Part shown: in pieces, positions 15,748 through 22,938 of the stretch
Layout of the letters: each line of letters begins with the position of its first letter
How positions within the stretch are numbered: position 1 is the stretch's first letter
From: Achromobacter ruhlandii
Lineage (GTDB): Bacteria > Pseudomonadota > Gammaproteobacteria > Burkholderiales > Burkholderiaceae_B
DNA length: 64,000 bases
Direction of reading: 5' to 3'
Assembly: GCF_902859695.1 (NCBI RefSeq)
Contig: NZ_CADIJL010000002.1
Coordinates: forward strand, 62,001-126,000
Made by a program: the position numbers and the translations under genes
The notes under the pieces: generated by a model
Databases searched by the model: none
Seen by the model: the letters and a program-made list of their open reading frames with translations, nothing else
What the model was told of the DNA's origin: nothing

Positions 15748-18384
15748 TCAAAAGCGATAGCCGACCTGCAACCAGAGCTCGCGTCCGGATTGATAGATAC
15801 GGTGGTCCGCCGTGAGTTTGGGTCTGTTGCCCGTGACCGCAGGCGTGCGATTGAGCAGGTTCAGAACTTCGATCGTCAGTTCCAGGTTGCGTGCGAACGT
15901 GGGCTGCCATTTCAACTTGGTGTCCCAGGTCCAGTAGGATGGCAACTTCTCCGATGTATAGCTGTTGAGAAAGTCGGGAGCCGGTCCTTTGCCTGCATAG
16001 AAAATCGCGTCGCGCGCACTGCGCCAGTTGAATTGATTGCTCCACGTGAGGCCCGCGCCCGGGTAGGCTCCGGTCAGGGTCAAGGTGGCGACTTGCGGTT
16101 GGAAGAACGAATTGGTTGGCAGGTCGAAGGCGCGAATCTGTGCGTTGTTATAGAGCACCTGTTCATCAGGATCCCCCGCGTGGTCGTTATAACCCTTGGC
16201 CAACTCGGTATTGGCCCGACGCCGCTGCCAGCCCCAGGTGGCGCGCATGGTCCAGCGGGTCCTTCCCAGGGCAATCGGATGAAGCGTACGCACGGTCATG
16301 TTGATGCCGTCGGTCGTGGAATGACCATCACTGTTGTATCGGGAAGCGTTGGCGTTGACGTTGACGTTTGTCCACTGGTCCCGCCCGTTGCGATGCACAT
16401 AGTTCAGCGCGCCCTCCAGACCCGCCACTCGTTGGCGCAGCGATATCGCCCATTCGTCGTCATACGGCGTGCGTAGCCCCTTGTATTCCACCGTATACGG
16501 CTTGCGGCCATCCGCGATCGGGTTTCCATTCTTGTCCGTCTCGTGTAGTTTCAGGCGCGCGCGCTCCGCCTCCATGGCGATGCCCAGTATCTGTGCGCCG
16601 TAGTAGCGTGACCATCCCATGCTCAGCACGGTGTTGTCCGTTCCGAACATGTCCCAATCCAGGCGCGTGCGGGGCGCCAGATTGTTGTTCCCAAGAAAAC
16701 TGTCACGGTCGTAGCGCAGCCCGGCATCCAGGGCCAGTCGTTGCCATTCGATGCGGTCCGACAGATACAGGCTGGCAGTGTGATGCTTTACCTCGGCCGT
16801 CCCGGGCAGGTAGTGGGTTCTATTGCTGTCTTCGACAGTGCCATCGGCGAACTGGCTGCGGCGGTACGCATAGGCATCCTGAAATCGCTTGAATCGAGCG
16901 TGGGTCTGCCGCAGCTCTGAACCCGCGTAGACGGTGTGGGCAAACATGCCAGTGCGTAGCGGATCCAGGTCAATGCGGCCCTTGAGAACGCCGGTGTCCT
17001 GCAGCGTCTGCTCCTTGCCAAAGCCCACCACCGCGTACTGGACCTTTTTGATCGGCGGAGTGAAATAGGAAACAAACTCTTCACGAACCGACTGCCGGTG
17101 GCTGGTGGCGCGATCCCATCCCGCTTGCAGAGAAAAGCGCCCGCCCTGGAACCGATGCTCCAGTTTGCCGTCGACGCCCCGTCCACTGTGATAATTGTCC
17201 CAGGTGGTGTCGCGGAAATAGGCGTCGGCCAGGGCCTGGCGATACTCGCTGTATTTCAGCGTCAGGTCGGCGACGGTGCCTGGGGCGGGACGCACACTGA
17301 ATTTGCCCAGAAGGTTATCGATCTGGTTGCTGTAGGTTCCCTCGCGCAACTCCGGTTGACCCTTGTCGTCAACGCCCATGGCTGCCCGCGTGATGTCGGA
17401 TTGGCGACGAGACAATGCCAATACCATGCCGGCCTTTTCGCTGAATGCGACATCGCCCATCGCCGAATAGAAGTTCTTCTTCCACTTGGGTGAATAGTCG
17501 AAGTGGCCCTGTGACCACTTTTGTTCATCGCCATGCGCCGTGCGCTGTTGGGTCATGTTGGAGCTGTTCCAACGGTAGTCCAGCTTCATATGGTTCTGCC
17601 CGGAGAACCGGCGCAATTTTGCATCCACCACGCCGCCAGTGAAGTGACCGTATTCCACAGGCACGAAGCTGTCATGCACTTGCACCGATTCCAGCAGACT
17701 GGTGTCGACGAAGTAGGACTGCGAATTGCTGGGCACGTTGTTGACGACCAGGTTCGGATTCTTGCTAGCCGGGTCTACGCGATTGGTGGCGTCCATGCCA
17801 TCGATCTGGAACAGATTCTGGTAGGGGCTGGCGCCATGGAATGAAATTTCCTCGACGTCCAGCGATCCCCGATTCTTCGAACCCGCCGCGCCGGGGTCGG
17901 TGCGGACCGCCGGATGCGTCGCCACCAACGTGCTCAGGTCCCGGTTGGACGACGGCGTTTCCGCGATCTCCTCGCGGCTATAGAGGCGCCCGCCAATCTG
18001 CTCGCCGTAGACGCGTACCGGCTCAAGCCGCGATGCCGAGAACGGATTGGCCTTGTCCTCGAAGACGATGTAGCGTCCCGGCCCGTCGGCGCGCAGCGCC
18101 AGGCCGGAGCCGGCCAGCAACTGGTTCAGCGCCGCCAGCGCCGAGGTTTCGCCCCGCAGGGCGGACGAGAGCTTATTGGCCACGGCGGCCGGCGGAAACG
18201 AGATCTGCAGGCCAGACAGGCGACCCAGTTCCAGCAAGGCGTTGCCCAGCGGTTGCGCTGGAATGTCGTAGGCGAAGGTGCGGTCGGGCGACTGGGCCAG
18301 AGCGGGGGCGGCCATGGCCAGCGTGGCGCAGAAGATCGCGGCCGACGCGTTGGCGCGGAAACGGCCGTTGAATGAGAGAGGCAT
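15748..18384 (-). CDS. TonB-dependent transducer, second paralogue (receptor B)
   Basis: 878 residues with the same architecture as its neighbours: signal peptide (ATLAMAAPALAQ), STN domain (YDIPAQPLGNALLELGRLSG), LEPVRVYGEQIG, plug with EISFHGASPYQNLFQIDGMD, and barrel ending QVGYRF. It is the most AT-rich and most diverged of the three in the barrel, with distinctive segments YFTPPIKKVQYAVV and NVNVNANASRYNSDGHS, so its ligand probably differs. Preceded by the most perfect of the leader hairpins. No promoter-like box lies in the 79 bp behind receptor A beyond the leader, so it is likely cotranscribed from upstream. Confidence 0.93.
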   Translation of the reverse strand: MPLSFNGRFRANASAAIFCATLAMAAPALAQSPDRTFAYDIPAQPLGNALLELGRLSGLQISFPPAAVANKLSSALRGETSALAALNQLLAGSGLALRADGPGRYIVFEDKANPFSASRLEPVRVYGEQIGGRLYSREEIAETPSSNRDLSTLVATHPAVRTDPGAAGSKNRGSLDVEEISFHGASPYQNLFQIDGMDATNRVDPASKNPNLVVNNVPSNSQSYFVDTSLLESVQVHDSFVPVEYGHFTGGVVDAKLRRFSGQNHMKLDYRWNSSNMTQQRTAHGDEQKWSQGHFDYSPKWKKNFYSAMGDVAFSEKAGMVLALSRRQSDITRAAMGVDDKGQPELREGTYSNQIDNLLGKFSVRPAPGTVADLTLKYSEYRQALADAYFRDTTWDNYHSGRGVDGKLEHRFQGGRFSLQAGWDRATSHRQSVREEFVSYFTPPIKKVQYAVVGFGKEQTLQDTGVLKGRIDLDPLRTGMFAHTVYAGSELRQTHARFKRFQDAYAYRRSQFADGTVEDSNRTHYLPGTAEVKHHTASLYLSDRIEWQRLALDAGLRYDRDSFLGNNNLAPRTRLDWDMFGTDNTVLSMGWSRYYGAQILGIAMEAERARLKLHETDKNGNPIADGRKPYTVEYKGLRTPYDDEWAISLRQRVAGLEGALNYVHRNGRDQWTNVNVNANASRYNSDGHSTTDGINMTVRTLHPIALGRTRWTMRATWGWQRRRANTELAKGYNDHAGDPDEQVLYNNAQIRAFDLPTNSFFQPQVATLTLTGAYPGAGLTWSNQFNWRSARDAIFYAGKGPAPDFLNSYTSEKLPSYWTWDTKLKWQPTFARNLELTIEVLNLLNRTPAVTGNRPKLTADHRIYQSGRELWLQVGYRF

Positions 18385-18388
18385 GCGA

Positions 18389-18446
18389 GCGTCCTATGGC
18401 TGATTGGAAACCAGCCATAGGACGCGGCGATCGACGGGGAACCTCA
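18389..18446 (-). promoter_or_regulatory. Shine-Dalgarno-sequestering leader hairpin, receptor B
   Basis: Perfect 14-bp inverted repeat: gcgtcctatggctg (18389-18402) and cagccataggacgc (18412-18425), 9-nt loop, starting 4 nt from the ATG. On the coding strand the 3' arm contains AGGA at proper spacing (7 nt) before ATG, so the folded RNA would hide the ribosome-binding site. TGAGG (plus-strand cctca, 18442-18446) lies 58 nt before the ATG, as in the sister genes. Confidence 0.68.
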
Positions 18447-18524
18447 GCGTCAAACCGGCCGGTAAGCCATGCGACGCGTCGAAGTCAGACCGGATGAACG
18501 CCTGCGCCCCATGTCAGGCCCGCT

Positions 18525-21155
18525 TCAGAACCGATACCCCACCTGCAGCCACAGTTCGCGTCCCGACTGGAACGTGCTGCGATTGGCCTTCAGGTTGGGA
18601 TTGCTGGCCGTGACCGCCGGCATGCGGTTCAGCAGGTTCAGCACTTCCACCGTGAATTCCAGGTTGCGCGCGAAGGTCGGCTGCCATGCCAGCTTGGTGT
18701 CCCAGGTCCAGTACGACGGCAGTTCGCCGGACTCGTAACGGTCCAGGTATTCCGGCCGCGGACCGACACCGACGTAGATGGTGGCGTCGCGCTTGCTGCG
18801 CCAGTTCAGCTTGTTGCTCCAGGTCAGGCCGGCGCGCGGGTAGGCGCCGATCAGCGTGAGCGTAGCGACCTGGGGCTGGTAGAAGGTGCTGGGCGGCAGG
18901 TCGATGGCGCGGATCTCCGAGCCGTTGTAGATCACGCGGTCGTCAGGGTCGCGCGCCTCGGCGGTATAGCCCGTGACCAGGTCGCCGTTGGTCTTGCGCT
19001 TCTGCCAGCTCCACGATGCCTGCATGTTCCAGCGCGTCGGACCCAGGCGCCAGGGTTCCAGCGTGCGCAGCGTCAGGCTGACGCCGTCGGTGGTGGAAAA
19101 GCCGTCGTTGTTGTAGGTGTAGCCCGTGGCCTGCGTGCCGCTCTTGGTCCATTGGTCGCGGCCATTGCGGTGCACGTAGCTGAGCAGGCCCTCGATGCCC
19201 GCCATGCGCTGGCGCAGCGACACCGCCCATTCGTCGTCGTAGGGCATGCGCAGGCCGCGGTAGTCCACGAAGTATTCCTTGCCGCCGTCGGCCACGGGCT
19301 TGCCCTTGCTGTCGAGCACCTGCCGGCGCAGCCGGCTGCGCTCGGCTTCCAGCGCGGTTTCCAGCACCTCGCTGCCGTAGTAGCGCGACCAGCCCGCGCT
19401 CAGCAGCGTGTCGCCCGAGCCCAGCACATCCCATTCCAGGCGCGTGCGCGGCGACAGGTTGGTGTTGCCCAGGAAGGTCTCGCGGTCGTAGCGCACGCCC
19501 GCATCCAGCGCCAGCCGTTGCCACTCGATGCGGTCGGACAGGTACACGCTGGCCATGTTGTATTTCACGTTGACCGTGCCGGGCAGGTAGTGGACCTTGC
19601 TGAAGTCCTGGTAGGTGCCCTTGTTGTTGTAGGCGCGGCGGAACGAATACGAATCCTGGAAGCGCTTGAAGCCGGCGTCGATCTGCTGCAGGTCGGCGCC
19701 CGCGTACACGCTGTGGGTGAAGATGCCGGTGCGCACCGGATCGAGATCGACGCGGCCCTTGAGGGTCCAGGTGTCCTGCCGCGTCTGCTCCTTGCCGAAG
19801 CCGCCCGCGGTGTATTGCGGCAGCCTGTAGGGTTGATAGGTCACCAGTTCGTCACCGACGGATTGGCGATCGCTGGTGGCGTGGTCCCAGCCGGCCTGCA
19901 GCGAGACGCGGCCGCCCTGGAACAGGTGGTCCAGGTTGCCGCTCAGGCCGTAGGCGCCGTGGTTGTTGTCCCAGTGCGTGTCGCGGAACAGGTAGCTGGA
20001 CAGGGTTTCACTGCGGTCGCTGTATTTGAGCGTCAGGTCGGCGGTGGTGTCGGCGCTGGCGCGCACGCTGAACTTGCCCAGGAAGTTGTCGACGCGGTCG
20101 CGGTAGGTGTCCTGGCCTTGCTGCGGCTGGCCTTTGTCGTCCACGCCCATGTTCCAGCGCGTGATGTCGGATTCGCGGCGCGACATGGCCAGCACCACGC
20201 CGGCTTTGTCGTTGAAGGCGAAATCGCCCACGGCCGAGTAGAAGCGCTTCTTCCATTCAGGGGAATAGCCCGGCTGGCCCTGTGCCCAGCTGTTCTCCTC
20301 GCCCTCGGACACCTGCTGCCGCGTCATCTTCGAGGTGTTCCAGCGGTAGTCGAACGTAAAGTGGTTCTCGCCGGAAAAGCGGCGCAGCCGCGCATCCACC
20401 ACGCCACCGGTGAAGCGGCCATATTCGACCGGCACGAAGCTGTCGTACACGCGCACGGCTTCCAGCAGACTGGTGTCGATGAAGTACGACTGCGGATTGC
20501 TGGGCACGTTGCCGACCTGCAGGTTCAGGTTCTTGCTGGCTGGGTCGACGCGGTTGGTGGCGTCAATGCCATCGATCTGGAACAGGTTCTGGTAGGGGCT
20601 GGAACCGTGGAAGGAGATGTCCTCGACGTTGAGCGAGCCGCGGTTCTGCGAGCCGCTGGCGCCCGGATTGGTGCGCACCGCGGGGTGGCTGGCGACCAGG
20701 GTGCTCAGGTCGCGGTTGGACGACGGCGTTTCTGCGATCTCTTCCTGGCTGTAGATGCGTTCGCCGGCCTGCTCGCCGTAGACCCGCACCGGCTCCAGCC
20801 GCGAGGTGGAGAAGGGATGGGTCTTGTCGATGAAGACGATGTAGCGGCCCGGGCCGTCGGCGCGCAGCGCCAGGCCGGAACCGGCCAGCAGGCGGTCCAG
20901 CGCCAGCAGGGCGGAATATTCGCCCCGCAGCGCGGGCGACACCTTGCCCGCCACGGCGGCCGGCGGGAACGAGATCTCCAGGCCCGATTGGCGGCCGAGC
21001 GCGAGCAGGGCGTCGCCCAGCGCCTGGGACGGAATGTCATACGCGATGGCGCGCGCGGGCGGCTGGGCGGCGACGGGGGCGGTAACGACCAGCATGACGC
21101 AAAGAAGAACGGCCGAGGCGCTGGGCCGGCGTTTGCGGTCAAGAGGGAAAGGCAT
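18525..21155 (-). CDS. TonB-dependent transducer, first paralogue (receptor A)
   Basis: 876 residues: signal peptide (MLVVTAPVAAQ), STN domain (YDIPSQALGDALLALGRQSG), TonB-box-like LEPVRVYGEQAG, plug (DISFHGSSPYQNLFQIDGID) and barrel ending QVGYRF. It is the copy nearest the regulatory genes and the only receptor with the AT-rich box in front, so it probably carries the promoter for all three. It resembles receptor C more than B in long barrel blocks such as WNMQASWSWQKRKTNGDLVT. A siderophore, heme or other metal complex is the likely type of ligand; which one cannot be read from sequence. Confidence 0.94.
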   Translation of the reverse strand: MPFPLDRKRRPSASAVLLCVMLVVTAPVAAQPPARAIAYDIPSQALGDALLALGRQSGLEISFPPAAVAGKVSPALRGEYSALLALDRLLAGSGLALRADGPGRYIVFIDKTHPFSTSRLEPVRVYGEQAGERIYSQEEIAETPSSNRDLSTLVASHPAVRTNPGASGSQNRGSLNVEDISFHGSSPYQNLFQIDGIDATNRVDPASKNLNLQVGNVPSNPQSYFIDTSLLEAVRVYDSFVPVEYGRFTGGVVDARLRRFSGENHFTFDYRWNTSKMTRQQVSEGEENSWAQGQPGYSPEWKKRFYSAVGDFAFNDKAGVVLAMSRRESDITRWNMGVDDKGQPQQGQDTYRDRVDNFLGKFSVRASADTTADLTLKYSDRSETLSSYLFRDTHWDNNHGAYGLSGNLDHLFQGGRVSLQAGWDHATSDRQSVGDELVTYQPYRLPQYTAGGFGKEQTRQDTWTLKGRVDLDPVRTGIFTHSVYAGADLQQIDAGFKRFQDSYSFRRAYNNKGTYQDFSKVHYLPGTVNVKYNMASVYLSDRIEWQRLALDAGVRYDRETFLGNTNLSPRTRLEWDVLGSGDTLLSAGWSRYYGSEVLETALEAERSRLRRQVLDSKGKPVADGGKEYFVDYRGLRMPYDDEWAVSLRQRMAGIEGLLSYVHRNGRDQWTKSGTQATGYTYNNDGFSTTDGVSLTLRTLEPWRLGPTRWNMQASWSWQKRKTNGDLVTGYTAEARDPDDRVIYNGSEIRAIDLPPSTFYQPQVATLTLIGAYPRAGLTWSNKLNWRSKRDATIYVGVGPRPEYLDRYESGELPSYWTWDTKLAWQPTFARNLEFTVEVLNLLNRMPAVTASNPNLKANRSTFQSGRELWLQVGYRF

Positions 21156-21160
21156 GAAAA

Positions 21161-21242
21161 CGTCCTACGCTGTGTTGATGTCAGCCGTAGGACGCCGCGT
21201 AGGACGCAACTCCTCATTGCAAAATAGATGAATAATTTATAT
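21161..21242 (-). promoter_or_regulatory. AT-rich box plus leader hairpin, receptor A
   Basis: The AT-rich box gatgaataatttatat (21227-21242) begins 72 bp before the ATG, identical to the one before the di-heme peroxidase. TGAGG (plus-strand cctca, 21212-21216) lies 57 nt before the ATG. The hairpin arms cgtcctacgctg (21161-21172) and cagccgtaggacg (21182-21194) pair with one bulged base and cover the AGGA ribosome-binding site. Relative to receptor B one stem position is C-G instead of T-A, again compensatory. Confidence 0.65.
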
Positions 21243-21397
21243 TGATTCTTATTTACCAATTGAAAATACCGACGATTGAAGACGCGTGAAGGCAGCGGCA
21301 CCGAGCGCGGGACAAGCTGGAAAAGAGGATCTTGCCGAACTGGCGATGTCTGCGATGGAGACTGCGCCGGTCTCGCCAGGCCTGCGAGGGCAAGCCC

Positions 21398-22330
21398 TCA
21401 GCGCAGGATCAGCAGGCCGGGCAGGTCGGTGATGCGGACCTTGGTCTGCGCCAGCAGCAGATCGAGCGCGCGCTTGGGATCGGCGATGCCGGCCGTGCCG
21501 GAGACGCGGGTGCCGCGCGCCAGCTCGCCCATCACCACGATGCGCTTGCCGGTGTAGCGCGCCAGCTGCGCGGCCGCCTCGGGCAGCGCGGTGTCGTTGA
21601 AGGCCAGCAGCCCTTCGCTCCAGGCGGGCGCGGATTCGCGCGGCGCCGGTGCGAGGACCATGCCGGCGGGGGTGACGGCGATGCGTTGGCCGGGTTCCAG
21701 GATCCGCGCTTGCGCGTCGGCGCAGGCCAGGCATTGCACCGCCACCTGGTGCGTGTAGACGGTGATGCGGGTCGCGTCGTCGTCGCGTGCGACCGTGTAG
21801 CGCGTGCCCAGGGCCGTGGCGCTGGCGTTGGCCGTGACGACCGTGAAGGCGGGGCCATCGGCGCCGCGGGGCGTGGCTTCGAACAGGGCCTGGCCAGACA
21901 GCAGGCGCACCTCGCGCTTGCCCGGCCTGAAGTCCACGGCGATGGCCGAATGCGCATCAAGGATCGCGCGGGAACCGTCGGGCAGGGCGACGCGCAGCGG
22001 TTGCGTGCCGCTGGCGTAGTCAGCGCCGGGCTGGAAGTCGCGCAGGGAATAGAGGGCCATGCCAGTGGCGGTGACGACGGCCAGTGTCAGCAGGGTGCGG
22101 CGCTTGCGAGGCGGGCGTGCCGCCAGCTTGCCACGGTCGATCTCGCCCATGCGGCGCCACACGCGCGCCAGGCGGTCAAAGGCGGCCGCATGGCGGGGGT
22201 CGGCCTGGTACCAGGCGTCGAATTCCGCCTGCGCCTGCGCGTCCAGGGGCTGGCCGCTGTGCCGGATGACCCAGCGCGAGGCCTGCTCGTCGGCGGACGT
22301 GGCGTTGCCGCGGGCGGCGGTCTTGCTCAC
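21398..22330 (-). CDS. FecR-type transmembrane sigma-factor regulator
   Basis: 310 residues. The N-terminal cytoplasmic domain (ASRWVIRHSGQPLDAQAQAE, residues about 16-60) is the DUF4880 type that contacts the sigma factor. It is followed by a basic stretch and one membrane segment (TLLTLAVVTATGMALYSL, about 82-100), a periplasmic FecR domain (LPDGSRAILDAHSAIAVDF, about 115-215) and a C-terminal STN-like domain (about 240-310) expected to dock with the receptors' STN domains. GTG start 22330 overlaps the sigma-factor stop (GTGA), so the two are translationally coupled. Identity is firm by order and domain content. Confidence 0.92.
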   Translation of the reverse strand: MSKTAARGNATSADEQASRWVIRHSGQPLDAQAQAEFDAWYQADPRHAAAFDRLARVWRRMGEIDRGKLAARPPRKRRTLLTLAVVTATGMALYSLRDFQPGADYASGTQPLRVALPDGSRAILDAHSAIAVDFRPGKREVRLLSGQALFEATPRGADGPAFTVVTANASATALGTRYTVARDDDATRITVYTHQVAVQCLACADAQARILEPGQRIAVTPAGMVLAPAPRESAPAWSEGLLAFNDTALPEAAAQLARYTGKRIVVMGELARGTRVSGTAGIADPKRALDLLLAQTKVRITDLPGLLILR

Positions 22331-22815
22331 GCCGACAGCGCCTGGTCGCAGGCCAGCAGGATACGCATCATGTGCTTTTCGACCGCGCTGACCGAGATGG
22401 CGAAGCGTTCGGCGATGGCGCGGTAGGTCAGGCCTTCGTGGCGATGCAGGACGAAGACGTCGAGGCTGCGGCGCGGCTGGCGCAGCAGGGCGGTTTCGAG
22501 CCGCCGCAGCAGTTGGTTGGCCGAGGCCACCTCCAGCGTGTCGGCCTCGAAGGCGGGCGGTTGCGCGGCGGCATAGTCGGCGGCCAGGTTCAGTTCGCGT
22601 CCCCGGCGGCGGTGCCAGTCGGTGGCGATGTTGGCCGCCACGCGGAAGACATAGGCCCGGTGGTTGTCCGGCAGGGTCTTGTCCTGGAACTCGGCCAGCT
22701 TGATCCACGTGTCCTGGGCGCAGTCCTGGGCCACGTCGCGCGAGCCGGTGCGCATGGCCAGAAAGCCCAGCACTTCGCGATAGTGCCGGAGAAATACGTC
22801 GGTAAGCGAAGACAT
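22327..22815 (-). CDS. FecI-type ECF RNA polymerase sigma factor
   Basis: 162 residues with sigma region 2 (DVAQDCAQDTWIKLAEF, RAYVFRVAANIATDWHRRR) and region 4 helix-turn-helix (GLTYRAIAERFAISVSAVEKHMMR), as in iron-starvation sigma factors. It would direct RNA polymerase to the receptor promoter(s) when the receptor-FecR relay is activated. It heads the island and sits behind a Fur-box-like site. Genes downstream: the FecR-type regulator, then the three receptors. Confidence 0.93.
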   Translation of the reverse strand: MSSLTDVFLRHYREVLGFLAMRTGSRDVAQDCAQDTWIKLAEFQDKTLPDNHRAYVFRVAANIATDWHRRRGRELNLAADYAAAQPPAFEADTLEVASANQLLRRLETALLRQPRRSLDVFVLHRHEGLTYRAIAERFAISVSAVEKHMMRILLACDQALSA

Positions 22816-22860
22816 GTCGCTGACGCCTCGCGCCAGATAGAGTCAGATTCGCGACAAATT

Positions 22861-22879
22861 ATAAATGATAATTATTATT
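22861..22879. promoter_or_regulatory. Fur-box-like operator of the sigma-factor gene
   Basis: ataaatgataattattatt matches 14 of 19 positions of the Fur consensus GATAATGATAATCATTATC. It sits 46-64 bp before the ATG in otherwise GC-rich DNA, the expected place for iron repression of a FecI-type gene. No binding data. Confidence 0.7.
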
Positions 22880-22938
22880 GTTATTGAGTGTTGCGACCCA
22901 AGGGAAAAGGCGGACGGCGCCAGCCGTCCGCCCGCGGC

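Noticed and set aside
21161..21216. Leader peptide (MRSCVLRGVLRL-like) before receptor A
   Set aside because: A related frame appears before the peroxidase, but not before receptors B and C, so it probably reflects nucleotide similarity of the leaders rather than a translated peptide.
12974..21227. Long plus-strand ORFs opposite the receptor genes
   Set aside because: Antisense shadows of the receptors; the products are Val/Gly/Arg-rich without motifs and repeat with each paralogue only because the receptors do.
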